6,789 bases of DNA from an uncultured Spirochaetaceae bacterium (GTDB lineage Bacteria; Spirochaetota; Spirochaetia; Treponematales; UBA12059). A program made the position numbers and the translations under genes. The DNA lies in assembly GCA_938004315.1 (NCBI GenBank), contig CALKWG010000470.1, positions 1 to 6,789 on the forward strand, in the 5' to 3' direction. Under the pieces are notes generated by a model, which worked only from the letters and a program-made list of their open reading frames with translations, did not search any database and had not been told where the DNA came from. How positions within the stretch are numbered: the stretch's first letter is position 1; each line of letters begins with the position of its first letter. Shown here piece by piece: positions 1-6,057 of this stretch.

Positions 1-938
1 ACAAGGTCGGCGGGCTTAAGGCCCAGGTCCTTACCGGCCATCGCGCCCGTCCAGCTGATGACCGCGGCCAGCCAGGCCTCGTCGGGCAGCCGCGTCGTCT
101 CCCAGGCGGGCAGGGTCATTGTCTGGGCTATAGCCGGGCTCAGGTTGGGCAGGGCCGCGGCCAGGGCCGCGCGCGCCAGCTGAGGATCGGCCTTCACGTC
201 CGCCACGGCCCTATCCCAGGCGCGGTGAAAGGCGCGTATGGCCGGCGCCTTGCCCTCCAGCGCCGAGGGGGTAAAGGCAAAGGCCTGGACGCTGGGCTCG
301 GCCGGCGAGCTCTGCGCGATCACGCCGAGCCCCCGGGACTTACCCACCGAGACCAGGGGCTCGGGCAGCAGCGCCGCCTGCGTCCCGCCCGAGACCACGG
401 CCTCTAAGCGGACCGACGGGTCGGTAAGCCAGGTCTTTTGCAGGGTATACGCCGTGCCTAGCCACTGGTCGGCCAGGAAGTTCGACACGCTGGCCTCCAT
501 AAGGCCGATGGACAGGGACCCGCCGCGCTGAGCCGCCGCCGCGGGCGAGGCGAGCACCGCGAAGTAGCCGTCGGTGGCCGTGGTGGCCTTGAGGGGGAAG
601 CCGCCTGCGTTGCTGAGCGCCAGGGCGATGAGGTCGGTGAGTATGCCGTCTACGCTGCCCGCCTGGATGGCGCTCTGGCGCACCTGGGCGTTGGGGAAGA
701 TCTCGTAGGAGAGGTCTACGCCCTCGGCCGTAAAGTAGCCGCGCTCGGCCGCGATAAGGAGCGGGGCGATATCGATCGCGGGCATGAGGCCCAGCTTTAA
801 GCTCGGTAGGGGCGCCGGGGCGCCGGGCGCGGCTTCCTGCCCGGCGGGCGCGCGCGGGGCGCAGGAGATGGCCAGCGCGATGGTCAGGGCGAGGAGGCCG
901 GCGAGATCCGGCGCCTTGGAACGTAGCCTTAATTTCAT
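1..938 (-). CDS. ABC transporter substrate-binding lipoprotein (NMT1/SsuA-like), C-terminus cut by window edge
   Basis: The frame is open from an ATG at 938-936 to the left edge, giving 312 residues without a stop; only the extreme C-terminus should be missing, since the family is usually about 310-340 residues. The protein opens with a short basic stretch, a hydrophobic segment (about residues 11-25) and a lipobox-like AISC with Cys26, so it should be exported and lipid-anchored. An Ala/Pro-rich linker (about 27-46) leads into LKLGLMPAIDIAPLLIAAERGYF (about 48-69, written here in part of the pattern 'small molecule site then ERGYF-AEGV'), then QAGSVDGILTD (92-102), typical of nitrate/sulfonate/thiamine-precursor periplasmic binding proteins. 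The start is supported by a strong GGAGGT (944-949) five bases upstream. No permease or ATPase gene is visible, so the ligand is unknown. The family call is solid; substrate is not inferable. Confidence 0.88.
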   Translation of the reverse strand, partial: MKLRLRSKAPDLAGLLALTIALAISCAPRAPAGQEAAPGAPAPLPSLKLGLMPAIDIAPLLIAAERGYFTAEGVDLSYEIFPNAQVRQSAIQAGSVDGILTDLIALALSNAGGFPLKATTATDGYFAVLASPAAAAQRGGSLSIGLMEASVSNFLADQWLGTAYTLQKTWLTDPSVRLEAVVSGGTQAALLPEPLVSVGKSRGLGVIAQSSPAEPSVQAFAFTPSALEGKAPAIRAFHRAWDRAVADVKADPQLARAALAAALPNLSPAIAQTMTLPAWETTRLPDEAWLAAVISWTGAMAGKDLGLKPADL

Positions 939-965
939 GAAAAACCTCCAAAACCAGCGTATCCT

Positions 966-971
966 ATCATA
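966..971 (-). promoter_or_regulatory. Candidate -10 box for the substrate-binding protein gene
   Basis: On the minus strand the bases read TATGAT, 5/6 to the sigma70 -10 consensus, about 28 bases ahead of the ATG and 17 ahead of the Shine-Dalgarno. A start of transcription near 959 would give a short leader. No convincing -35 lies 16-18 bp upstream. The overlapping plus-strand reading TATCAT (965-970) is also -10-like, so the box could serve either direction. Confidence 0.4.
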
Positions 972-1024
972 CCGAGATTTTTTGGGCGAGACGGGGAACC
1001 GGCTCCGAAGCGTCCGCGCCAGCC

Positions 1025-1054
1025 TTTACAGCCGCCGCGTCGGGGTGTTAGGAA
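1025..1054 (+). promoter_or_regulatory. Weak candidate promoter for the membrane protein/peptidase pair
   Basis: TTTACA (1025-1030) matches the -35 consensus at 5 of 6 positions. Eighteen bases later TAGGAA (1049-1054) matches the -10 at only 3 of 6. It is the best plus-strand arrangement noticed in the divergent gap, and lies about 70 bp ahead of the first gene, but the -10 is poor. Confidence 0.25.
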
Positions 1055-1068
1055 TAAGTTCCCGAGCG

Positions 1069-1083
1069 GGCGGCAAAGCCGCC
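1069..1083 (+). repeat. Perfect hairpin GGCGGC-AAA-GCCGCC in the divergent intergenic region
   Basis: A perfect 6-bp all-G/C stem closes a three-base AAA loop. It lies 42 bp ahead of the membrane-protein ATG, inside its probable leader. No T-tract follows on either strand, so it is not an intrinsic terminator. It could be a leader stem, an mRNA-stability element or a protein site; in such GC-rich DNA, chance is also possible. Confidence 0.5.
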
Positions 1084-1114
1084 GGCCGGGTGTACCATCC
1101 GCGCCCGCCGCATA

Positions 1115-1120
1115 GAGGAG
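1115..1120 (+). promoter_or_regulatory. Shine-Dalgarno GAGGAG fixing the start of the 144-residue membrane protein
   Basis: GAGGAG ends five bases before the ATG at 1126. This decides the start, because the same frame stays open upstream to 784, where it would overlap the opposite-strand lipoprotein gene. Confidence 0.8.
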
Positions 1121-1125
1121 CCGCC

Positions 1126-1560
1126 ATGTTCATAGACGCCGCCATCGTGGTCTTCATCCTCATGGAGCTCGCCAACGTCGTCGTGCTCTACTTCCAGCCC
1201 GGCTTCCGCTACGCCAACGGCATGGCCGCCTTCAAGCCCTGGGCCGACGCCGTAGCGGACGAGCGGCTCGGCCCCTTCCATAGCTACATGATACGTTGGG
1301 TGGCCAACTGCAAGGCCATCTTCATCCTGCTCCTCGCCGTCATACTCGTCGCCGGCGGCCCGACCCTGAAGCTCTACGCCGCCGTCGCCATGGTCGCGTC
1401 CATCGGGCTCTATTTCGTCAGCCTGCACCCGCTCATCGCCCGGCTGGACCGCATGGGACAGATCCGGCCGCGCGGCTACGCCGCGACCCTGGCTTGGATG
1501 ATAGGCGGCTTCATGGCGCTCTTTAGCCTGGCGCTGGCGGCCCAGCTCCTCTGGGGCTAA
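1126..1560 (+). CDS. Four-helix integral membrane protein of unknown function
   Basis: The protein is 144 residues and I do not recognise a named family. Hydrophobic segments at about 3-23, 60-78, 83-102 and 118-142 predict four membrane helices. Between helices 1 and 2 lies an aromatic loop (FQPGFRYANGMAAFKPW, about 24-39) followed by an acidic stretch (DAVADERLG, 41-49). Between helices 3 and 4 is a basic segment (HPLIARLDRMGQIRPRGY, about 101-118), which by the positive-inside rule should face the cytoplasm. The start is set by GAGGAG at 1115-1120. The stop is 10 bp before the M20 peptidase ATG, so the two are almost certainly cotranscribed. The pattern resembles a conserved small bacterial membrane protein rather than a random open frame, but no function can be assigned. 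The upstream reading to 784 in the same frame is an overlap with the divergent gene, not an N-terminus. Confidence 0.85.
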   Translation: MFIDAAIVVFILMELANVVVLYFQPGFRYANGMAAFKPWADAVADERLGPFHSYMIRWVANCKAIFILLLAVILVAGGPTLKLYAAVAMVASIGLYFVSLHPLIARLDRMGQIRPRGYAATLAWMIGGFMALFSLALAAQLLWG

Positions 1561-1570
1561 GGCGAACCGT

Positions 1571-3274
1571 ATGCGCCCCATGGACGAGCCGTCCCTGCCC
1601 GAGTCCTTAGATCCCGAGGCGGTCGCGTCGATCTTCTACCGCTACGTCGCCGTGAACTCGGAGACGGGCACGGCGCGCGAGAACGAGGCGGCGGACTTCG
1701 TCATCTCGTCGCTCCGCGGGCTACCGTATTTCACGGAGCGCCCCGAGCAGCTCGCCCTGGAGGCGCTGCCTGACGACCCCTTCGGCCGCTCGATAGCCTG
1801 GGCCCTGGTCCGCGGCGCGGGGCCGCGCACCGTCGTCCTTATCCATCACCTGGACGTGGTGGGGGTCGAGGATTTTAGGCTCCACGGCCATCTGGCCTTC
1901 GATCCGGAGGCGCTGGCCCGGGCGCTGCGCGACGACCCCGCCGGCTTGGACGAGGAGGCGCGCGCCGACCTGGCCTCCGGGCTCTGGGCCTTCGGGCGCG
2001 GCTCGGCCGACATGAAGGCCGGGGGCGCCGCGCAGATCGCCGCGATGGCCGCCTGCGCCGGCGCGCGGGACCTGCCGGGCAGCGTCCTCCTCCTGGCCGT
2101 CCCGGACGAGGAAGGCCTGTCGGGGGGCATGCGGGCGGCCGCTCCCCTGCTGTCTAGGCTCAAGCGGCGCTACGGCCTCGAGTACGCGCTCATGCTGAAC
2201 GCCGAGCCGCACCAGCGCAAGGACCCCGGGCGCCTCGTCCTCTCGGGCGGCTCGATCGGTAAGCTCCTACCCTTCGTCTACGTGCGCGGGATACTGGCGC
2301 ACGCCGGCAAGAGCTACGAGGGCTTCAACCCGCTGGCCATCTTAGGCCGCATCATCGACCGCTCGGAGCTGTCCATGGAGCTGGCGGACGCCGACCCGGC
2401 TGCCGGCGAGGCGGCGCCGCCGCCGACCTGGCTCATGGCCAGGGACGGCAAGGAGGCCTACGACGTCTCCATGCCCCTGTCGGCCTTCGGCTGCCTCTCC
2501 GTCCTGACCATGCGCCGCGGGCCGCGGGAAGTCCTCGACGCGCTCCTTAGCCTGGCCCGCGACTGCGCGGAGGGGGCGGCCGAGCGGATCTACGCCTCGG
2601 TCGACGCCTACCGCGCCGCCTCCGGGCGGACGGCGGCCGTACGCCATCCGGCGCCCGAGGTCATGAGCTTCGGCCAGCTCCTCGAACGCGCCCGCGCCGC
2701 GGCGCCCGGGCGCTTCGAAGCCTACTACGCCCAGGCCCTCGAGGACGTCGGCCGCGGGCTACGGGAGGGGAGCTTAGGCCACGCCGAGGCGACCCGCCGG
2801 CTCGCGGAGGCCGCGTGCGACTTCGTCGGGCTCGAGCGCCCCGCGGTCGTGGTCGGCTTCGTGCCGCCCTACTACCCCAGCGTCTCCTACCGCGACCGAC
2901 CGGAGTACGCGTCCTTCGTCGGGGCGCTGGCCGAGGAGCTCGGCGCCTACGGCCGCGAGCGCTTCGGCCTGGACTACGAGCTTGAAGCCTACTTCACCGG
3001 CATCTCGGACCTTAGCTACTCGGCCCTAGGCCCGGCGGGCGCCGCCGGCGCGGCTGAGCTCGAAGGCTTCATGGCTAGGCAGATGCCGCTCTACGGCCGA
3101 GCTTACGCCGTCCCCTTCGCGGAAATTCACGACGCGGCCATGCCCTGCATCAACGTCGGCCCCTGGGGCAAGGACTTCCATAAGCTCGGGGAGCGGGTCC
3201 TGAAAGAGGACGCCTTCCAACGCGCGCCGGCCCTGCTCCTTAAGGCCCTGGCCTTCGCCTGGGGCGGCGGATGA
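1571..3274 (+). CDS. RocB-like M20 family metallopeptidase/deacylase
   Basis: This 567-residue protein carries the full M20 di-metal signature: IHHLD (His93, Asp95), GSADMKAGG (bridging Asp147), PDEE (Glu180 base, Glu181 metal ligand), NAEPH (Glu212) and DFHKLGE near the end (His537). A His in the inserted dimer/lid region (ILAHAGKSYEGFNP, His244) is also present. Common M20 enzymes such as DapE or ArgE are about 380-410 residues; the longer form with a NAEPH motif and C-terminal HKLGERV matches the RocB-type group, annotated as arginine-utilisation deacylase/peptidase. It has no signal peptide, so it acts in the cytoplasm, hydrolysing an amide or peptide bond in a small substrate; the substrate is not known. 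The ATG at 1571 follows AAGG (1559-1562) with an 8-base spacer; an in-frame ATG at 1580 lacks a site. It is coupled to the preceding membrane-protein gene by a 10-bp gap. RocB itself is an inference from family resemblance, so no symbol is given. Confidence 0.9.
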   Translation: MRPMDEPSLPESLDPEAVASIFYRYVAVNSETGTARENEAADFVISSLRGLPYFTERPEQLALEALPDDPFGRSIAWALVRGAGPRTVVLIHHLDVVGVEDFRLHGHLAFDPEALARALRDDPAGLDEEARADLASGLWAFGRGSADMKAGGAAQIAAMAACAGARDLPGSVLLLAVPDEEGLSGGMRAAAPLLSRLKRRYGLEYALMLNAEPHQRKDPGRLVLSGGSIGKLLPFVYVRGILAHAGKSYEGFNPLAILGRIIDRSELSMELADADPAAGEAAPPPTWLMARDGKEAYDVSMPLSAFGCLSVLTMRRGPREVLDALLSLARDCAEGAAERIYASVDAYRAASGRTAAVRHPAPEVMSFGQLLERARAAAPGRFEAYYAQALEDVGRGLREGSLGHAEATRRLAEAACDFVGLERPAVVVGFVPPYYPSVSYRDRPEYASFVGALAEELGAYGRERFGLDYELEAYFTGISDLSYSALGPAGAAGAAELEGFMARQMPLYGRAYAVPFAEIHDAAMPCINVGPWGKDFHKLGERVLKEDAFQRAPALLLKALAFAWGGG

Positions 3275-3304
3275 AATGTGCGTTCTAGGACCGAAAATAG
3301 TTAC

Positions 3305-3333
3305 TGGAAGCCTTTGCAGCAATCGACTATAAT
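3305..3333 (+). promoter_or_regulatory. Probable promoter of the ATPase gene (perfect TATAAT)
   Basis: TATAAT at 3328-3333 is a perfect -10 box, 45 bp ahead of the ATPase ATG. A weak -35 (TGGAAG, 3305-3310, 3/6) sits 17 bp upstream. The surrounding bases, roughly 3321-3358, are strikingly AT-rich compared with the flanking genes, which favours a real promoter. No intrinsic terminator for the preceding peptidase gene is seen in the gap, so read-through may also contribute. Confidence 0.6.
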
Positions 3334-3366
3334 AATATTAGATTTTAGTTTAGTCAGATCGTCCCG

Positions 3367-3371
3367 AGGTG
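3367..3371 (+). promoter_or_regulatory. Shine-Dalgarno AGGTG fixing the ATPase start
   Basis: AGGTG lies six bases before the ATG at 3378. The in-frame GTG at 3369 overlaps this ribosome site and has none of its own at a suitable distance, so the ATG is the better start and shortens the frame by three residues. Confidence 0.7.
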
Positions 3372-3377
3372 TCGTTC

Positions 3378-4598
3378 ATGTACATTCCGCGCGCCATCGA
3401 GCCTGCCGTCCTCTCAATCGCAAAAACCTTCCCGGTCCTTCTCATCACCGGACCGCGCCAGGTAGGGAAGACGACCTTGCTCAAGCACATCGCCGAGCCG
3501 GGGCGGAGCTACGTCACCCTCGACGATCCTCTTCAACGCCGACTCGCGCTCGAAGAGCCCGAGCTCTTTCTGGAGCGCTTCGAAGCGCCGGTCATCATCG
3601 ACGAGATCCAGTACGCGCCGGGTCTGTTGCCGCACATCAAGATGCGGGCGGATCGCGACAGGTCGAAGGGCGCTTACTGGCTCACCGGCTCCCAAATGTT
3701 CCACCTCATGCGGGACGCGAGCGAGTCCCTGGCGGGCCGCGTCGGGATCGTGCATCTCCTTGGATTATCGCAGGCAGAGATCGCGGGGCGGCCCAACGTC
3801 CCCTTCCTCCCGACGAAGGAGGTTCTTCTAGCGAAGCGGAGAGAAGCTGATCGAGTCAGCCTCGCGGCGGTATTCTCCGCGATCCACCGAGGGAGCCTGC
3901 CGGCCCTGCTCTCAGGCGATGATCGACCGGCGACGGAGCAGTATTACTCATCCTACGTGCAGACCTATCTCCAGCGGGATATTAAAGATCTCTCGCAGGT
4001 CGGCGACGAGCTCGCCTTCATCCGCTTCCTGACGTCCGCGGCGGCGAGGACGGGACAGATGCTCCAGTACGCCGACCTCGCCCGCGATATCGGCATCAGC
4101 CAGCCGACGGCGAAGAAATGGCTTTCCTTACTTGTAAGCTCCGGCATAGTCACTCTCGTCGAACCCTGGTACAGCAACACGCTGACGCGCATGATCAAGG
4201 CGCCCAAGCTCTACTTCCTGGACACCGGACTCGCGGCATATCTTACGCGTTGGACGACGGCGGAAGCCCTCGAGGCCGGAGCCTCCTCCGGCGCCTTCTT
4301 CGAGACCTTCGTGGTGAGCGAGATCATGAAGAGTTGGTATAACGCGGGGAAGACGCCGCCCGTCTTCTACTACCGCGATAAGGACCGGAACGAGATCGAC
4401 CTCATCCTCGAGGCGGACGGCAAGCTACACCCGATCGAGATCAAGAAGAGCGCGAATCCCGGGAAGGATGCGATCGCGGCTTTTAAGCTGCTAACGGGCG
4501 CAGGAAGAAGCATAGGCCCGGGCGGCCTCGTCTGCTGCGCCGCGGAATACCTTCCAATCGACGCGCAAAACTCGATCGTGCCATGGTGGATGGTTTAG
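3378..4598 (+). CDS. AAA_14/DUF4143 P-loop ATPase with PD-(D/E)XK-like C-terminus
   Basis: The 406-residue protein has the COG1373-type architecture. Walker A is GPRQVGKT (25-32), Walker B is VIIDEIQ (72-78) and a sensor-like LTGSQ (102-106) is followed by ESLAGRV (116-122). A helix-turn-helix-like stretch lies at about 230-256 (ADLARDIGISQPTAKKWL, 232-249), then the DUF4143 region, in which EID (Glu339, Asp341) and IEIKK (Glu354, Lys356) resemble a PD-(D/E)XK nuclease core. All nucleotide-binding residues look intact and the length is normal for the family, which has many copies in anaerobes and whose role is mostly unestablished; DNA-related or defence-related activity is inference. It has its own promoter and an AGGTG ribosome site. 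The 73-residue gene follows after 42 bp. Sampled GC (about 62%) is lower than in the peptidase gene, which may signal transfer. Confidence 0.92.
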   Translation: MYIPRAIEPAVLSIAKTFPVLLITGPRQVGKTTLLKHIAEPGRSYVTLDDPLQRRLALEEPELFLERFEAPVIIDEIQYAPGLLPHIKMRADRDRSKGAYWLTGSQMFHLMRDASESLAGRVGIVHLLGLSQAEIAGRPNVPFLPTKEVLLAKRREADRVSLAAVFSAIHRGSLPALLSGDDRPATEQYYSSYVQTYLQRDIKDLSQVGDELAFIRFLTSAAARTGQMLQYADLARDIGISQPTAKKWLSLLVSSGIVTLVEPWYSNTLTRMIKAPKLYFLDTGLAAYLTRWTTAEALEAGASSGAFFETFVVSEIMKSWYNAGKTPPVFYYRDKDRNEIDLILEADGKLHPIEIKKSANPGKDAIAAFKLLTGAGRSIGPGGLVCCAAEYLPIDAQNSIVPWWMV

Positions 4599-4640
4599 TA
4601 CCGAAACGCCCCGATAGCCTCGGAGATAAAGGAATACCGG

Positions 4641-4862
4641 ATGGAAGACAAGCGCAACATCCTGTTCGACGAGCAGCCCTTCTCCTATAAGATCTTAAAG
4701 GACAAGAAGGCCATGATCTACTACAAGGGTAAAGAAGTTTTTACCGCCGTGGGAAAGGACTATAACAAGCTGCAACGGGTCATCGCGCTCGACAACAAGT
4801 ATGAGCTGCAGCTGTTCCTAGCCAAGATCACCGGCAACTTCAAGCGGGGCAACGAGCGCTAG
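4641..4862 (+). CDS. Small conserved-looking protein of unknown function (73 residues)
   Basis: I do not recognise a named family. The protein is highly charged, Lys-rich and soluble, with no signal or membrane segment. The core alternates hydrophobic and polar residues (FSYKILKDKKAMIYYKGKEV, about 14-33), suggesting a small beta sheet, followed by a helical segment (about 40-63) and a basic tail, GNFKRGNER. AAAGGA (4628-4633) stands seven bases before the ATG, a good ribosome site, and codon use is coherent, so it is probably real. It lies 42 bp after the ATPase stop on the same strand with no terminator between, so cotranscription is likely. A functional partnership with the ATPase is possible but unproven. 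Its stop is 16 bp from the stop of the convergent oxidoreductase gene. Confidence 0.75.
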   Translation: MEDKRNILFDEQPFSYKILKDKKAMIYYKGKEVFTAVGKDYNKLQRVIALDNKYELQLFLAKITGNFKRGNER

Positions 4863-4878
4863 GCCCGCCGCCTTCCCC

Positions 4879-5862
4879 TTACTCCCCCGGGTAGCGCACG
4901 CCCACGGCGGCCCGGGCGGCGTCCAGGGTCTGCATCACCGCGACGCTATCCGCATGGGCCATGAGCGGGCTTTCTAAGAGGCCTTCACGCACGCAGCGCT
5001 CGGCCTCCAGGGCTTCGTACTGCATGCCCCGCCCAGCCACGCCATCTTCGTAGCGATGAAGGACGCGCCCGTCGCGGGCTATGACGGTAAAGGAGGTTTG
5101 GCAGTACCACACCGCGTCGAGCTCCGCCCGCGCCTCCGAGCCTATCACGCAGGCGCGGTTGGGGCCCTGGGCCAGCATGTCGGTGTACAGGGAGGCGCGC
5201 GCGCCGCCTTCCCAGCCCAGCGCAAGGGCGACGCGGCGGTCTACGCCGAGCTCGGTCTTAAGCCCCGTCGCCTGCACAATAGGGGGCGGTCCGAAGAGCT
5301 CATGGGCGAAGGACACGGGGTACACGCCCAGGTCTAAGAGGGCGCCGCCGCCGAGCTCAGGCAGGTGCAGGCGGGCCGCCCTCTCCATCGGAATATATTG
5401 GCAGTGGTCGGCGACCAGGCCAGAAAGCTGCCCGAGCATCCCGCTCGCGATCAGGGCACGGAGGTTCGCCATCGAAGGCAGGAAACGCGTCCACATCGCC
5501 TCCATAAGGAAGCGGCCCTCGCGGCGGGAGAGTTCGACCAGCCTACGCGCCTCTGGCGCGTTCAGCGTAAAGGGCTTCTCAACAAGGACGTGCTTTCCAG
5601 ATGACAGGGCGAGCGCGGCGTTCTCGTAGTGCAGGGGGTGCGGCGTGGCCACGTAGACGATGTCCACCGCCGGGTCATCGCAGAGCTCGCGGTAGCTCGC
5701 GTGCCGCCGCTCGATGCCCAGCTCCCGGCCGAAGGCCTCGGCGCCCGCGGGGCTCCGCGAGCCGACCGCCGCGACCTTGAGGCCCGCCGTAATCAAATCC
5801 TTGGTAAAAGTCCGCGCGATGCCGCCCGCGCCCAGTATGCCCCACGATAAACGATGGTCCAT
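4879..5862 (-). CDS. Gfo/Idh/MocA family NAD(P)-dependent oxidoreductase, dihydrodiol-dehydrogenase type
   Basis: The 327-residue protein has an N-terminal Rossmann fold with GILGAGGIA (8-16) and GSRS (34-37), where Arg36 after the second strand suggests NADP(H) preference. Next come ATPHPLHYENA (72-82), the hallmark VEKPF with catalytic-type Lys96 (94-98), EAMWTRFLP (121-129) and GGGALLDLGVYP (171-182), holding the conserved Asp177 and Tyr181. The MWTRF and DLGVYP motifs are typical of the trans-1,2-dihydrobenzenediol dehydrogenase/glucose-fructose-oxidoreductase-like branch, acting on sugars or related polyols or diols in the cytoplasm. The exact substrate is unknown. Length is normal and nothing appears missing. 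The ATG at 5862-5860 is preceded by AAGGAG (5869-5874) at a six-base spacing. It seems to be a single-gene transcript with its own promoter at about 5905-5913, shielded by a terminator upstream. Confidence 0.93.
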   Translation of the reverse strand: MDHRLSWGILGAGGIARTFTKDLITAGLKVAAVGSRSPAGAEAFGRELGIERRHASYRELCDDPAVDIVYVATPHPLHYENAALALSSGKHVLVEKPFTLNAPEARRLVELSRREGRFLMEAMWTRFLPSMANLRALIASGMLGQLSGLVADHCQYIPMERAARLHLPELGGGALLDLGVYPVSFAHELFGPPPIVQATGLKTELGVDRRVALALGWEGGARASLYTDMLAQGPNRACVIGSEARAELDAVWYCQTSFTVIARDGRVLHRYEDGVAGRGMQYEALEAERCVREGLLESPLMAHADSVAVMQTLDAARAAVGVRYPGE

Positions 5863-5904
5863 GGTCGACTCCTTACGATACGTACGCCGCGCCCTACTAG
5901 GCCT

Positions 5905-5913
5905 ATGATACCA
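5905..5913 (-). promoter_or_regulatory. Extended -10 promoter element for the oxidoreductase gene
   Basis: The minus strand reads TGGTATCAT, an extended -10 (TGn followed by TATCAT, 5/6). Transcription starting near 5898 would give a leader of about 36 bases containing AAGGAG. No clear -35 is seen, which is acceptable for an extended -10. The terminator just upstream (5947-6011) supports a fresh start of transcription here. Confidence 0.5.
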
Positions 5914-5946
5914 TGGCCGCGCTCGCTCCGGTACTATGGGCTTGGT

Positions 5947-6011
5947 AAAAAAAAGGGCTTGCGTCCGGCGGGAGGTCCTGGATGGAACGCCCTAGCGCCG
6001 GAAGCAAGCCC
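5947..6011 (-). terminator. Long two-part intrinsic terminator with T8 tract
   Basis: On the minus strand GGGCTTGC (6011-6004) pairs perfectly with GCAAGCCC (5962-5955). Inside it, after a 2x2 mismatch, CCGGCG (6001-5996) pairs perfectly with CGCCGG (5970-5965), closing a 25-base loop. Eight T follow at once (5954-5947). This is a strong Rho-independent terminator, read in the direction of both flanking minus-strand genes. It should end transcription from the membrane-protein gene (stop at 6118) before the oxidoreductase. Because the stem is much longer than needed and the loop is large, it could also be the 3' end of a small RNA or an attenuator. Confidence 0.88.
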
Positions 6012-6027
6012 GATTTGGATGATCGAC

Positions 6028-6057
6028 TCTATACGAAAGAGGACGGACGGGTGTAGC
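6028..6057 (-). promoter_or_regulatory. Very weak candidate promoter ahead of the terminator hairpin
   Basis: On the minus strand GCTACA (6057-6052, 3/6 to the -35) and TATAGA (6033-6028, 4/6 to the -10) are 18 bp apart. If used, it would make a terminated RNA of roughly 70-75 bases consisting mostly of the long hairpin. The match is poor and chance is quite possible. Confidence 0.15.

Noticed and set aside
340..951. Minus-strand open frame of 203 codons
   Set aside because: Its Arg/Gly/Pro-rich product has no domain character; it is a shifted frame of the substrate-binding lipoprotein, whose true frame runs through to the left edge with lipobox and family motifs.
784..1125. N-terminal extension of the four-helix membrane protein (same frame open from 784)
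   Set aside because: It would overlap the opposite-strand lipoprotein gene by about 155 bp, has low-complexity Arg/Ala-rich content and ignores the strong GAGGAG and ATG at 1126.
3369..3377. GTG at 3369 as the ATPase start
   Set aside because: It overlaps the AGGTG ribosome site that serves the ATG at 3378 and adds only three residues.
3278..3850. Plus-strand open frame of 190 codons overlapping the ATPase gene
   Set aside because: Shifted frame of the ATPase with an Arg/Ser-rich product and no ribosome site; the ATPase frame has Walker motifs.
4886..4916. Two CCCGGG copies as a terminator stem for the convergent genes
   Set aside because: Each is self-palindromic, lies within oxidoreductase coding sequence, and no T-tract follows.
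5081..5629. Plus-strand frames opposite the oxidoreductase gene
   Set aside because: Antisense shadows of a gene with clear Gfo/Idh/MocA motifs; products are Arg/Pro/Ser-rich without recognisable features.
5955..6011. Plus-strand reading of the long hairpin as a signal recognition particle RNA or riboswitch
   Set aside because: The conserved SRP core GGTCAGGTCCGGAAGGAAGC is absent despite a superficial CCGGAAGCAAGC resemblance, and no riboswitch consensus (TPP, c-di-GMP, fluoride) was matched; the T8 tract points to a minus-strand terminator.
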